A model generated the notes under the pieces. It was not told the origin of the DNA, searched no databases, and was given only the letters and a program-made list of their open reading frames with translations. DNA of 64,000 bases from an uncultured Prevotellaceae bacterium. GTDB lineage: Bacteria; Bacteroidota; Bacteroidia; Bacteroidales; Bacteroidaceae. Positions 35,531-44,603 of this stretch are shown here, one piece after another. How positions within the stretch are numbered: the first letter of the stretch is position 1; every line of letters begins with the position of its first letter. Position numbers and translations under genes: made by a program. Location of the stretch: contig CASGAM010000029.1 of the NCBI GenBank assembly GCA_949299545.1, forward strand, positions 62,001 to 126,000, written 5' to 3'.

Positions 35531-35615
35531 GCGACAGGTTGCAACGAAAATTGCGACCTGTCGCTTCTGCAAGGCGACCGCTTGCAATTTTTGTTGCGAC
35601 CGCACGCTGTATCGC
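35531..35615. repeat. Dispersed intergenic repeat, copy B, with a 14-bp hairpin
   Basis: GCGACAGGTTGCAA (35531-35544) pairs with TTGCGACCTGTCGC (35551-35564) through one G-U pair and a 6-nt loop. It is followed by GGCGACCGCTTGCAATTTTTG and TTGCGACCGC, the same words seen at 8997-9098 and 55178-55257. It lies in the divergent region between rlmH and the TonB-dependent receptor gene and generates spurious ORFs on both strands. Confidence 0.8.
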
Positions 35616-35632
35616 GCGCGTGCGTACACGCA
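35613..35632. other. Alternating pyrimidine-purine tract (Z-DNA-prone)
   Basis: Twenty consecutive bases strictly alternate pyrimidine and purine, starting CGCGCGCGTGCG. A similar tract (55375-55393) follows the third repeat copy. Confidence 0.6.
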
Positions 35633-35705
35633 AGTTCTTTATTATTATATTTATGTTTTAATTGTGTGTTCCGGGATTTTATATTTTGCCGTGATAACCG
35701 CCGTC

Positions 35706-35736
35706 TTGTGGTTTTATAAATAAAGTCGTACCTTTG
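35706..35736 (+). promoter_or_regulatory. Promoter of the TonB-dependent receptor gene
   Basis: TTG (35706-35708), 20 bp, TACCTTTG (35729-35736). A small hairpin (CCGTTTTATGACGG, about 35742-35755) lies in the leader. No cobalamin or other riboswitch could be recognised. Confidence 0.7.
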
Positions 35737-35787
35737 CACCGCCGTTTTATGACGGTTATGTTTTATTAATTAATTTATTGTTATTTT

Positions 35788-37836
35788 ATGTTCAAGAAAA
35801 AGGAACAACGCAAACCGGTGTTCCGTTTCAAGCACTTTGATAACAAACCTTATTCTCTGTTCAACAGCCTTTTCAAGGAAGTGACCATTGGTATGTTGAG
35901 CGTCTCAACACTGACGTTCGCATCAGCCGGAATGATTCCGGCGCAGGCACAACTTCCGACAGCGGATCGCGAGCAGATGATGGAGGGTATCGAAGTGATG
36001 GGAAGCCGGGTGCCGCTCACACAAGCTGAGACGGCAAGGTTAGTGACTGTATTGGACCGCAGGACGATCGAGAATGCGCCCGTACAGAGTGTGAATGATT
36101 TATTAAAGTATGCGGCAGGCGTGGATGTGCGCCAACGCGGGGAGATGGGAGTACAGACCGACATCTCGATTCGCGGAGGCACTTTTGACCAGATTACAAT
36201 CCTGCTCAACGGGGTGAACATCAGCAATCCGCATACGGGCCATCTGGCAGCAGATTTTCCGGTGGCCTTGGAAGACATCGAGCGGATAGAAATTCTTGAA
36301 GGGCCGGCCGCACGTGTCTTTGGTACTTCGGCCTTCAGCGGAGCCATCAACATTGTTACCACGGCGGAGGCGCAGAAGTTTGTGCAGGCGAACGCCAAAG
36401 GTGGAGCATACGGACTGGGAGGTGGCGGACTTCGGCTGAACTTGTCGGAGGGGCGCTGGAAAAACCAAATGTCTGGCAGTTATTTACGCACGGACGGGGC
36501 GACACTGAACAGTGATTTCGACGTGTGGCGCGGCTATTATCAGGGAGGGCTTTCAGCACGTGACGTTAACGTGCGCTGGCAATTCGGTTATAGCCAGCAG
36601 AAGTTCGGCGCCAATACTTTTTATTCAGCAAAATATAACAATCAATATGAGGAGACGGGGCGTTACCTCGCTTCCGTGCAGGCCGATGCGAAGGCCGGTG
36701 GACTGCACATCATGCCGTCGGTTTACTGGAACCGCTCATTAGACCATTTCCAGTTGGTACGTCATACGGAAAGTGGTGAGAACTTTCACCGAACGGATGT
36801 GTACGGCGCCAATCTCAATGCTTATTTTTCCACAGTGGCGGGTAAGACATCGTTCGGTGTCGAGGTGCGTAACGAAGGTATCTTCAGTACGTCGCTGGGG
36901 CGTCCCTTGCAAGAGGAGATGTATGTAGAAGTGCCGTGGCATGGCGGCCGTTATTATAAGATGAACGACAGCCGCACCAACGTGAGCTATTATGCCGAGC
37001 ATAATGTTCTGTTGCCGAAAGCGACTTTTTCGGTGGGGGTGATGGCCAATAAAAATACGGCTTACGATGATAAGTTCCATTTTTATCCGGGCGTGGACAT
37101 TTCCTGGCGTCCGGCCTACGAATGGAAATTTTTCGTATCGTGGAATATGGCTTTGCGCATGCCGACATTCACAGATCTTTATTACAAAAGCCCGACGCAG
37201 GAAGGCAATGTAGGGTTGAAGCCCGAAGAGACCAGTGCGTTCAATGTCGGTGCCAAGTGGCGACGTATAGGGATAGATGCTTCAGCATCGGTTTTTTATC
37301 ACCGGGGGACAAATATGATCGACTGGGTGATGTATTCGGCCGACGATGTGTTTCATTCCGCCAATTTCAAGTTGGATAATGTGGGAACGGAGTTGAATGC
37401 CTCGCTGCTTTTCAGCGAATGGTTCGGCAGGCGTTCGTTTGTCGACCGTTTGTCAGTGGGGTATGCCTATATTCATCAGAAGCGTCATGATGATGTTGTG
37501 ATATACAAGTCTAACTATGCGTTGGAATATCTGCGCCACAAGGTTGTGGCGACGCTCGACCACCGTATTTGGCGTAACTTGTCCGCGGCATGGGCATTTC
37601 GTTGGCAGGATAGGGTCGGCAGTTACATCAAGTATGCGTCGCCGTCAGACGTCGGTACGTTGGTTTCGTATGAACCTTATGCGTTGTTGGATTTGCGTCT
37701 GCAATGGCGCGACCCGAAATATACGGTGTATGTGGAAGGTTCTAACTTGACGAACCGTACTTATTATGATTTGGGAAATATCCCGCAGGCGGGTTTCTGG
37801 GTGAAGGCCGGTGCTAGTTTCAGGCTTGATTTCTAA
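35788..37836 (+). CDS. TonB-dependent outer-membrane receptor with extended signal peptide
   Basis: 682 aa. It begins with an unusually long cationic pre-region (FRFKHFDNKPYSLF) followed by NSLFKEVTIGMLSVSTLTFA and cleavage near AQA (about residue 54). This extended signal is seen in many Bacteroidales vitamin B12-type receptors. A plug domain (about 65-190) includes TVLDRRTIENAPVQSVNDLL and DISIRGGTFDQITILLNG. A 22-strand barrel follows, ending in Phe (ASFRLDF). There is no carboxypeptidase-like N-domain, so it is a BtuB/FepA-class transporter rather than SusC. The ligand is unknown; no partner lipoprotein gene adjoins. Confidence 0.88.
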   Translation: MFKKKEQRKPVFRFKHFDNKPYSLFNSLFKEVTIGMLSVSTLTFASAGMIPAQAQLPTADREQMMEGIEVMGSRVPLTQAETARLVTVLDRRTIENAPVQSVNDLLKYAAGVDVRQRGEMGVQTDISIRGGTFDQITILLNGVNISNPHTGHLAADFPVALEDIERIEILEGPAARVFGTSAFSGAINIVTTAEAQKFVQANAKGGAYGLGGGGLRLNLSEGRWKNQMSGSYLRTDGATLNSDFDVWRGYYQGGLSARDVNVRWQFGYSQQKFGANTFYSAKYNNQYEETGRYLASVQADAKAGGLHIMPSVYWNRSLDHFQLVRHTESGENFHRTDVYGANLNAYFSTVAGKTSFGVEVRNEGIFSTSLGRPLQEEMYVEVPWHGGRYYKMNDSRTNVSYYAEHNVLLPKATFSVGVMANKNTAYDDKFHFYPGVDISWRPAYEWKFFVSWNMALRMPTFTDLYYKSPTQEGNVGLKPEETSAFNVGAKWRRIGIDASASVFYHRGTNMIDWVMYSADDVFHSANFKLDNVGTELNASLLFSEWFGRRSFVDRLSVGYAYIHQKRHDDVVIYKSNYALEYLRHKVVATLDHRIWRNLSAAWAFRWQDRVGSYIKYASPSDVGTLVSYEPYALLDLRLQWRDPKYTVYVEGSNLTNRTYYDLGNIPQAGFWVKAGASFRLDF

Positions 37837-37866
37837 GACCTCCCTTTTTGAAAAACATAAAAAATA

Positions 37867-37902
37867 TAGCGGGTGCGTTCCTGGCGTCAGGCGCACCCGC
37901 TA
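37867..37902 (-). terminator. Terminator of the outer-membrane protein gene (minus strand)
   Basis: TAGCGGGTGCG (37867-37877) pairs with CGCACCCGCTA (37892-37902), with additional CCTG/CAGG pairing in the loop; on the minus strand TATTTTTTAT follows. Confidence 0.8.
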
Positions 37903-37929
37903 AACTGTTATCGCCGTTGTGAAGAAACA

Positions 37930-37973
37930 AACAGGCGTTCCGGAGACAAGTAGGTCTTTCCGGAACGCCTGTT
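37930..37973. terminator. Second long hairpin between convergent genes
   Basis: AACAGGCGTTCCGG (37930-37943) pairs with its exact complement at 37960-37973; inner AGAC/GTCT extends it. It immediately follows the minus-strand stop codon region and stacks with the hairpin at 37867-37902. Confidence 0.75.
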
Positions 37974-37994
37974 ACTAATATCTGTATTTTCGCA

Positions 37995-38840
37995 TTAAAT
38001 TCTGAAACTCAGGTAGATTCTCAGAGAGCCTGTTTTCAGGCGGTTATTTCCTTTCTTGAAAACATCTTCTATGTTGCTTAAATCAAAATCTTCTTCGCTG
38101 TCCATTGCTTCTTCATCCATTGACAGCGATTTGTATTTCGCTTTACCCCAACGGTATTCTACTCCTAATGAGATGGCTTTCCAGGCAATGGCGCCGCCGT
38201 ATGACCAATACGGCACGAAATTGTAGTTAATTTCGTCGTTCAGGAATACGAATGATACGGAGGGAATGAAATGGAAATAAGTGCTGATCATCAGATCACC
38301 TACAGGATTGATGGTGAACGACGGCCCTAAATGCATGCCTAAATCCATTTGCATGATGCCAAGGTCAATTTCGTCTCCTGTGAATTCGCTAAAAATGTCA
38401 GAAGAATAGGGAGTGCTATTGGTAATTCCTTCGTCGGTTGTTTCTTGGTTATCCTTGTATTTTGCATAAACATAATCAATATAGGTCCAGTCTATTCCAA
38501 ATTTCATCATACCAGCCAAAGGCTTTTTATGCAGGTAGAAAGTACGTCCCATGTTTACAGAAAAAGCATATTGGCTTTTCCAATCCATGTTGGGTATGTC
38601 TTGGTGGGTAAGAGTTTGGATGTGGTAACCTATGTTTTTGTATTTACGTCGTGATTTCCATTTTTGGTTAATCACATCTAATTCGCTCTCTTCTGTATAA
38701 GCTGCATCAAATGCGGAAATGTTTTGTTCCTGGGTCCCTTCTGTGGCAGTCAGACTGTCCTGTTGCGCTACTTCTTGTGCGTTGGCCAGGCACGGAATCA
38801 GAAGCATGGCCGTAAAGATTGTTGCAAATGTCCTTTTCAT
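37995..38840 (-). CDS. Outer-membrane beta-barrel protein, function unknown
   Basis: 281 aa with a signal peptide (MKRTFATIFTAMLLIPCLANA, cleavage near 21). The mature protein shows alternating hydrophobic/polar strands: KNIGYHIQTLTHQD, YAFSVNMGRTFYLH, GIMQMDLGMHLGPSFTIN, WSYGGAIAWKAISLGVEYRWG. It ends in a terminal strand RIYLSFRI. An Asp/Glu-rich loop (about 240-262) precedes the last strand. This fits a small outer-membrane barrel. No named family was recognised. Strong terminators follow; a minus-strand TATTTTTG (38908-38901) is a probable -7 box. Confidence 0.65.
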   Translation of the reverse strand: MKRTFATIFTAMLLIPCLANAQEVAQQDSLTATEGTQEQNISAFDAAYTEESELDVINQKWKSRRKYKNIGYHIQTLTHQDIPNMDWKSQYAFSVNMGRTFYLHKKPLAGMMKFGIDWTYIDYVYAKYKDNQETTDEGITNSTPYSSDIFSEFTGDEIDLGIMQMDLGMHLGPSFTINPVGDLMISTYFHFIPSVSFVFLNDEINYNFVPYWSYGGAIAWKAISLGVEYRWGKAKYKSLSMDEEAMDSEEDFDLSNIEDVFKKGNNRLKTGSLRIYLSFRI

Positions 38841-38900
38841 ATTAGCTTTGAAAATTTAATAATAGCGGGTATGAATATTCATAAATATGATTGACGTCTG

Positions 38901-38908
38901 CAAAAATA
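38901..38908 (-). promoter_or_regulatory. -7 promoter box for the barrel-protein gene
   Basis: Minus-strand TATTTTTG, 61 bp before the start codon; no evident -33. Confidence 0.45.
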
Positions 38909-38990
38909 CTAAAAAAATATTAAAAGAAAGTTTGCCTTTGATTATTTTCAGGTTACCCGTATGTTTTTTCTTTAAAATAGGAACTTTCGG

Positions 38991-41384
38991 TTATAATTCA
39001 ATCAAGATACGTGCGTTGATGAGTCGTCCCGTCAGATAATTCGGTACGGCATATTGCTGGTTGGTCACGTCGGTAACCCAGTAGTAGGAACTGACGTTGC
39101 TGATGTCGAACAGGTTGAAACACTCCACGCCGAGCCACACGTTGCGCAGATGCCCCCATAAACGGTGGGTATTGCGTCCGTCCTCGTTATCAAACAGCCG
39201 GTAACTCATGCCGATGTCGATACGTTTGTAGGCCGGAGCGCGGAACACTTGTTTTTCGAGGCCGGTATGGGGCGGTCCGAACGGCAGGCCGTCTGCCAGA
39301 CAGGCTTTGAGAGTCATTTTCCAACGTGTGGTGCCGGGGAACAAGTCGCTGAAAAAGAAATTCAGGTTGTAGCGTTGGTCTGTGGCTTGCGGGAAACTTT
39401 TGCCGTTGACGCGTTGCGACGCCTTCATGAGGCTGAAACTGAGCCAAGAGTCGGTGCCTTCGACAAACTCGCCAAAGATTTTGAAGTCGATGCCGGTGGT
39501 ATAACCGCTTGCGATATTGCCGCCGTAATACACGATTTTCATGTTGTCAACATTGTAGGGAATGAGGCGGCTAAGGGCTTTGTAATAGACTTCAGTCGTG
39601 AATTTGAAAGGACGGTTCATGAGTTTGAAACTGTAGTCGCCGCCGACAACGAACTGTATGGAGCGTGGCGCACGGATGTCGCGGTTAAGTACGACCTTTG
39701 TCGAACCGTTTGAAGTGACCGTGTCGCGCAATTCTTTATAAAAAGGTGCTTGGTAGTAGATACCGGTCGCGGCCCGCAGTGTGAAGGCTTCGTTTCCGGC
39801 CGGGATATAGCCGATTGATGCGCGGGGGCTGAATAGCCACTCATCATTCCATGTCCAATAACTCAGGCGCGCGCCGTAGTTGAGGGTGAAAATACCTGCG
39901 CTGTTCTCAAAACGCCATGTGTCCTGTGCATATAGTTCCATACGATGGTTGCTGATGCGGTTGCTGGAGTGCAGGTTGTAGATGAGATCCAGACGGTCGC
40001 CGGTATGGGGAATAGAATAACCGGACGAGTCGCGCATCTCCCATTCGCGTGAGGTCTCTTCAATGATTTCGTGTTTCCAGGTGATGCCGCTTTCTATGTT
40101 ATGTCCGGCTGTCTTGTGCGAGAATACGGCCTTAAGGCTTTTCATGTTGGCGTCGAGATAGTTTCGCGCATGTTCCATGTAAGTGCCGACACCTAATTGT
40201 TCTGAGGTGTTGGTCTCGTCCAGCCAGTATTGTCCCTGAATGTCGTAGGTTTCCCGTTCGGTACTCATGAACGCAGAACCGGTCAGGGACAGTCTGGTGT
40301 CGGCATTCAGTAAATAGGAGAGACTTAAGGTGCCGAACACCGTGCGGAACAGGTCTTTTTCGCGACCGTCGAAATAGACGCGGAAAGACTTTACGTCCTC
40401 CATCGTTCCGAAGTTTGTCTGTCGGTCAGCCGGTATGAAATCGTATTTGTTCTGCGACACATAGCCGATGAGGTCAACTGTCCATTTGGCAGCCGGTGAC
40501 CAGCTGATGTATGTCTGATAGTCGAGAAAGCGCGGTCGGTATTCTCCGCGTGTTTCCAATGTTCCCAACATGTACTGGTTGGTCTTGTATCGCAGGCCGT
40601 GCGTCATGCTGAAACGTTTACCGGCTATGCCGGCATAAAGGCTGCCGCCCAGAAGACTGGCAGCTGCACTGGCTTCAAAGGCTTTGGGCTTTTTGTAAGT
40701 GATATCAAGAACAGAAGCCATCTTGTCGCCGTATTTGGCTTCAAAACCACCGGCCGAGAAATTGATGTTTTCCACCATGTCACTGTTGATGATGCTGAGG
40801 CCTTCTTGCTGCCCCGAACTGACCAACATCGGTCTGTAAACTTCCACACCGTTGATGTAAACACTGTTTTCATCGAAACTTCCGCCGCGCACGTTATATT
40901 GCGAGCTCAGTTCGTTATGGGTGCTTACGCCGGCTTGTGTAGCCACTAATTCTTCCACGGCGTTGCCCGTCGTGGAGGGCAGCCGTTTCAGGTTCTCGGC
41001 ATTGATGTTTTGGGTCGTTCCCATCTGCCGGCGTGTTTCCTTGACCGTCACTTCACCCAGGCTGAAACTTTCCGAGCGAAGTGTTACTGTCAGTCGCAAG
41101 TCGCCCGACGGGTTGCGGAGTACGCGTTCACGCCGTTCAAACCCGACCATGGAGAATATGACTGTCACCGAATCGGCGCTGTTAAATTCTATGGCATATT
41201 TGCCGTCAATGTCAGTGGTTGCGACGGCAGCCTGTTCTTTGATCTTGACAGTGGCGAATATAATCGGGCTCTGTTCCTCGTCCATGACGCGACCGGACAA
41301 TTTGACTTTCTGTTGGGCTGCCCCCCCGGCGGTTATCGACAAGGCTGTCAGCAGGCACAGTATATATTTATAGAGTGTGTTCAT
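38991..41384 (-). CDS. TonB-dependent receptor with carboxypeptidase-regulatory-like N-domain
   Basis: 797 aa. Signal peptide (cleavage near residue 23). A CarboxypepD_reg-like beta-sandwich spans about 26-110 (VKLSGRVMDEEQSPIIFATVKI ... VIFSMVGFERRERVL). A plug domain (about 120-225) includes NAVEELVATQAGV and YNVRGGSFDENSVYINGVEVY. A large barrel follows. It ends in NARILIEL rather than the usual terminal Phe. It is shorter than SusC proteins (about 1000 aa) and has no SusD neighbour, so it is a stand-alone receptor of unknown ligand. A terminator is not obvious behind it. Confidence 0.88.
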   Translation of the reverse strand: MNTLYKYILCLLTALSITAGGAAQQKVKLSGRVMDEEQSPIIFATVKIKEQAAVATTDIDGKYAIEFNSADSVTVIFSMVGFERRERVLRNPSGDLRLTVTLRSESFSLGEVTVKETRRQMGTTQNINAENLKRLPSTTGNAVEELVATQAGVSTHNELSSQYNVRGGSFDENSVYINGVEVYRPMLVSSGQQEGLSIINSDMVENINFSAGGFEAKYGDKMASVLDITYKKPKAFEASAAASLLGGSLYAGIAGKRFSMTHGLRYKTNQYMLGTLETRGEYRPRFLDYQTYISWSPAAKWTVDLIGYVSQNKYDFIPADRQTNFGTMEDVKSFRVYFDGREKDLFRTVFGTLSLSYLLNADTRLSLTGSAFMSTERETYDIQGQYWLDETNTSEQLGVGTYMEHARNYLDANMKSLKAVFSHKTAGHNIESGITWKHEIIEETSREWEMRDSSGYSIPHTGDRLDLIYNLHSSNRISNHRMELYAQDTWRFENSAGIFTLNYGARLSYWTWNDEWLFSPRASIGYIPAGNEAFTLRAATGIYYQAPFYKELRDTVTSNGSTKVVLNRDIRAPRSIQFVVGGDYSFKLMNRPFKFTTEVYYKALSRLIPYNVDNMKIVYYGGNIASGYTTGIDFKIFGEFVEGTDSWLSFSLMKASQRVNGKSFPQATDQRYNLNFFFSDLFPGTTRWKMTLKACLADGLPFGPPHTGLEKQVFRAPAYKRIDIGMSYRLFDNEDGRNTHRLWGHLRNVWLGVECFNLFDISNVSSYYWVTDVTNQQYAVPNYLTGRLINARILIEL

Positions 41385-41482
41385 TCTTTCCTGTATTCAA
41401 GATAATAACGTGCCGGCAGCTTTTTTGGTACATGCCGGCCGATTTATTTTTTCGTGCCGTGCAATCGGCAGGGCTGTTTCGT

Positions 41483-41512
41483 TTTGCCTTTCCGAGAAAT
41501 AATGTATCTTTG
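41483..41512 (+). promoter_or_regulatory. Promoter of the nitroreductase-kdsC-maf operon
   Basis: TTTG (41483-41486), 18 bp, TATCTTTG (41505-41512), 38 bp before the nitroreductase ATG at 41550. It excludes the in-frame start at 41454. Confidence 0.7.
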
Positions 41513-41549
41513 CATCTGTACAAACAGACAGATTTATATAGAAAAAATT

Positions 41550-42092
41550 ATGGATAGTTTTAGCGAATTGATAAAGAAACGGCGCAGCATGCGCAAGTTT
41601 ACCGAACAGGAACTGAACCAGGACGATGTGGCTACACTGATACGTGCAGCCCTGATGGCGCCCTCATCCAAAGGCACTTGTTGCTGGGAGTTCGTGGTTG
41701 TGGACGACAAGGATCTGCTTGGCCGTTTGTCAGCCTGTAAGGACAAAGGCGCCGAGCTGATTGCCGGTGCGCCGCTTGCCATCGTGGTATTGGGAAATCC
41801 CGAGGTGAGCGATGTCTGGGTAGAGGATGCGGCCGTGGCCACAACCATGCTGCTGCTGCAAGCCGAAGATTTGGGGCTGGGCGCCTGCTGGGTACAGGTG
41901 AGAAACCGTTCGATGGCAGACGGAAAGCCGGCTGAAGATATTGTGCGGGGGCTTCTTGGCATACCGGCTCATTTGCGGGTGCTTTCCATTGTGGCTGTAG
42001 GTTATAAAGGTATGGAACGCAAGCCTTTCAATGAAGAAAAGTTACGTTGGGAGAAAGTCCATATCAACACTTATAACGATACGCAGGCATGA
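41550..42092 (+). CDS. Nitroreductase-family flavoprotein
   Basis: 180 aa from ATG 41550 (MDSFSELIKKRRSMRKF). FMN-binding signatures RRSMRKF, LMAPSSKGTCCWEF and the C-terminal GYKGMERKPF are typical of small nitroreductase-like proteins using FMN and NAD(P)H. The substrate is unknown; in anaerobes such enzymes reduce nitro compounds or quinones, or act in metabolism. It heads an operon: its stop overlaps the next start by 4 bp (ATGA). Confidence 0.87.
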   Translation: MDSFSELIKKRRSMRKFTEQELNQDDVATLIRAALMAPSSKGTCCWEFVVVDDKDLLGRLSACKDKGAELIAGAPLAIVVLGNPEVSDVWVEDAAVATTMLLLQAEDLGLGACWVQVRNRSMADGKPAEDIVRGLLGIPAHLRVLSIVAVGYKGMERKPFNEEKLRWEKVHINTYNDTQA

Positions 42093-42886
42093 AAATCGTC
42101 CTCATCGGTGCCGGAAACGTTGCCACACAAATGGGGCGTGCGCTTGTAGCCGCAGGTCATCAGGTGGTGCAGGTTTACAGCCGCACCATGTCTTCTGCGG
42201 CAGTCTTGGCAGACAGGTTGCACTGTGATGCTACAGACAATACCGGAACGGTCGATAAAACCGCCGACCTTTATATTTTCTCCGTCAAGGATGATGTGCT
42301 GCCAGCCTTGGCACGGCAACTGGCACCGGGACGTGAAGGGGGCGTTTTTGTTCACACGGCCGGCAGCGTGGAGATGGGGGTATTTGAAGGGCTTGTGCCG
42401 CATTTTGGTGTAATATATCCCATGCAGACGTTCTCAAAAGCGCGCGATGTTGATTTTGAGGAAATCCCTGTCTTTCTGGAGGCCTCTGACGGGCAGACGC
42501 GGCAACTTCTGGAGACATTTGCCGCTACTTTTTCTAAGAATGTCATTGCCATGGATAGCGCCGGCAGGCGACAGTTGCATCTTGCGGCTGTTTTTGCCTG
42601 TAATTTTGTGAACCATTGTTATGCACTTTCGGCTGAGATATTGGAGCGTAACGGTTTGTCGTTTGATGTGATGCAACCATTGGTCGAAGAAACGGCCCGA
42701 AAAGTCCGTTTCATGCGGCCGGCAGAGGCGCAGACAGGTCCTGCGGTGCGATATGACAAAACCGTTATCAATCGCCAGTCGGCACTGTTGGCCGATGACC
42801 GGCAGATGCGTGCCATTTATGAACTCATGAGCGAGAGCATCCACAGGCTTGCGCTCGAAAAACAAAACAGACATGATAAACTATGA
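42089..42886 (+). CDS. Rossmann-fold DUF2520 oxidoreductase-like protein
   Basis: 265 aa. An N-terminal NADP-binding Rossmann domain ([16 protein letters not shown], residues 4-19) resembles ProC/F420-dependent oxidoreductases. The C-terminal DUF2520 helical domain (about 130-250) includes [13 protein letters not shown] and LVEETARK. The pairing occurs in many bacteria next to kdsC or panB-type genes. A short-chain reductase role is likely but the substrate is unknown. It starts inside the nitroreductase gene and ends 14 bp inside kdsC, a sign of tight translational coupling. Confidence 0.82.
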   Translation: MKIVLIGAGNVATQMGRALVAAGHQVVQVYSRTMSSAAVLADRLHCDATDNTGTVDKTADLYIFSVKDDVLPALARQLAPGREGGVFVHTAGSVEMGVFEGLVPHFGVIYPMQTFSKARDVDFEEIPVFLEASDGQTRQLLETFAATFSKNVIAMDSAGRRQLHLAAVFACNFVNHCYALSAEILERNGLSFDVMQPLVEETARKVRFMRPAEAQTGPAVRYDKTVINRQSALLADDRQMRAIYELMSESIHRLALEKQNRHDKL

Positions 42887-43391
42887 CCTGAAGAAAATAA
42901 AAGCCGTCGTTTTTGACGTCGATGGTGTACTCAGTGCGGAAACCATCACCCTGCATCCTGCGGAAGGCCCCATGCGAACGGTCAACATCAAAGACGGCTA
43001 TGCCATACAGCTGGCAGTCAAGATGGGGCTGCATGTCGCCATCATATCCGGAGGTACGTCCGAGTCTGTCAGGAAACGTTATGAAGGATTGGGGATGACC
43101 GATGTTTATATGGGCAGTTCCATAAAGATAAAGACCTATGAGGCTTTTCTTGAGAAATACGGGCTGAAGGATGCCGAAGTGTTGTACATGGGAGATGATA
43201 TTCCCGACTATGAAGTGATGACACGTTGCGGTTGTCCTTGCTGTCCTGCCGATGCCGCACCTGAAATCAGGAATGTAGCCTGTTACATTTCCCATTATCC
43301 CGGTGGCCACGGTTGTGGCCGCGATGTGCTGGAACAGGTACTGAAGGCACAGCATAAGTGGCTCAAGGACGAGAAGGCTTTCGGATGGTAA
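42873..43391 (+). CDS. kdsC: 3-deoxy-D-manno-octulosonate 8-phosphate phosphatase
   Basis: 172 aa from ATG 42873 ([20 protein letters not shown]). HAD-family motif I is FDVDGVL, motif II IISGG, motif [13 protein letters not shown] and motif [14 protein letters not shown]. No cap domain, as in KdsC (C0 HADs forming tetramers). It removes phosphate from KDO-8-P for lipopolysaccharide core synthesis. The alternative assignment, a YrbI-like sugar-acid phosphatase, is a near relative. It overlaps the DUF2520 gene by 14 bp; maf follows after 27 bp. Confidence 0.87.
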   Translation: MINYDLKKIKAVVFDVDGVLSAETITLHPAEGPMRTVNIKDGYAIQLAVKMGLHVAIISGGTSESVRKRYEGLGMTDVYMGSSIKIKTYEAFLEKYGLKDAEVLYMGDDIPDYEVMTRCGCPCCPADAAPEIRNVACYISHYPGGHGCGRDVLEQVLKAQHKWLKDEKAFGW

Positions 43392-43418
43392 ATAAATGAT
43401 AGCGTAAAACAGTGTTGT

Positions 43419-44000
43419 ATGTTGGAAAATCTGAAGAAATATAAAATTATTCTTGCCAGCAATTCGCCCCGTCGCAGGGAACTGCTGGCCGGTTTGGATA
43501 TTCCTTTCGAGGTGAAGGTCCTGCCGGGAATAGAGGAACATTATCCTGCGACACTGCAAGGGGAGGATATCCCCAAATATTTGTCAGCCCAAAAAGCTGC
43601 CGCTTATCGTGACGGTATGACAGGCGACGAACTTATCATTACGGCAGATACCATAGTGTGGGTGGACGGTGTTGTGTTGGGTAAACCGCATGACGCGTCC
43701 GATGCCGTTCGCATGCTCGCAATGCTTTCGGGCAAGACGCACGAAGTAATGACGGGAGTTACTGTTATGACCTGCGACCGTCAACGTACGTTTGCCGTAA
43801 CGACGAAAGTGGAGTTTGCCGCTTTGTCGGATGAGGAAATAACGTACTATGTGGAACATTACCGGCCTTTCGACAAAGCCGGCGCCTATGGCATACAGGA
43901 GTGGATCGGGTATGTCGGGGTACGGTCGCTCGAAGGTTCTTATTATAATGTGATGGGGTTGCCGGTGCAGCGTCTTTATGTTGAATTATTAAAGTTTTAA
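43419..44000 (+). CDS. maf: Maf-family nucleoside triphosphate pyrophosphatase
   Basis: 193 aa. The Maf signature ILASNSPRRRELLAGLDI lies at about residues 8-25. The catalytic Asp is in ITADTIVWVDGVVLGKP, and AYGIQEWIGYVGVRSLEGSYYNVMGLP is near the end. Bacterial Maf/YhdE proteins hydrolyse dTTP, UTP and modified nucleotides, and have been linked to division arrest. Spacing suggests the same transcript as kdsC and the following lipoprotein gene (3 bp gap). Confidence 0.93.
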   Translation: MLENLKKYKIILASNSPRRRELLAGLDIPFEVKVLPGIEEHYPATLQGEDIPKYLSAQKAAAYRDGMTGDELIITADTIVWVDGVVLGKPHDASDAVRMLAMLSGKTHEVMTGVTVMTCDRQRTFAVTTKVEFAALSDEEITYYVEHYRPFDKAGAYGIQEWIGYVGVRSLEGSYYNVMGLPVQRLYVELLKF

Positions 44001-44003
44001 AGT

Positions 44004-44525
44004 ATGCGTTTTATCAGTTTTTTTAGAATTAGTTTGTTGGTGGTTGGCTTTTCTATGGTAACGGCACTCATGACGGGCTGTGAAGAAAAACATGTCAGCA
44101 TGTTGCCGGCTTTTGCCGGTTTCCGTTTGGAGCCGTCCCAATGGACAGCCGGTGATTCCGTGGTGATTACTGCCGTACAGAGCCGTACCGGAGATCTGCT
44201 TTATAGGGCGGAATATGAATGGAGAGTAACTTGTGGTGATACTACTTTCTTTAAAACAGCTAAGGTGGTTTACGATGTAGACAAGAGTGACCCGTCTTTC
44301 GGATTCCGTATTCCTGAAGACGTCAGTGGATCCACAAGCATCAGTTTCTCGGCAACCTACCAGTATTCGTCCGCAACCATTTCTTCCGATATTCCGGGAA
44401 GCGTAACGGCGACCGGAGGGCTTGTCGGATCGTTCTCGGCCATGGCGGGCGGAATGATTGAGGCGTCATGTTCCGGAAGTGCCACTACCGTTATCGCACC
44501 GTTGCCATCGTCAGAAGAGCAATGA
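44004..44525 (+). CDS. Small lipoprotein of unknown function
   Basis: 173 aa. A lipobox (ALMTGCEE, Cys about residue 26) follows a hydrophobic signal. The mature part is beta-rich and probably one Ig-like domain (LEPSQWTAGDSVVITAVQS, YEWRVTCGDTTFFKTAKVVYDV, ISFSATYQYSSATISSD). The tail is Gly/Ser-rich with ASCSGSATT. No family was recognised. It starts 3 bp after maf stops, so it is co-transcribed, and probably faces the periplasm or surface. Confidence 0.65.
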   Translation: MRFISFFRISLLVVGFSMVTALMTGCEEKHVSMLPAFAGFRLEPSQWTAGDSVVITAVQSRTGDLLYRAEYEWRVTCGDTTFFKTAKVVYDVDKSDPSFGFRIPEDVSGSTSISFSATYQYSSATISSDIPGSVTATGGLVGSFSAMAGGMIEASCSGSATTVIAPLPSSEEQ

Positions 44526-44603
44526 CCTTTTGTTTGCGAATGCAGACCGTTTCCTTTAGGCACGACCGTGCCTTGGGGCTTGTACATATCAACATAATTC
44601 ACA

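Noticed and set aside
35452..35739. N-terminal extension of RlmH
   Set aside because: The extension is translated from the dispersed repeat; the RlmH family starts at MKIILLVVG, which matches ATG 35451.
35640..35788. Cobalamin riboswitch before the BtuB-like receptor
   Set aside because: The leader is too short and shows no B12-box; only a small hairpin is present.
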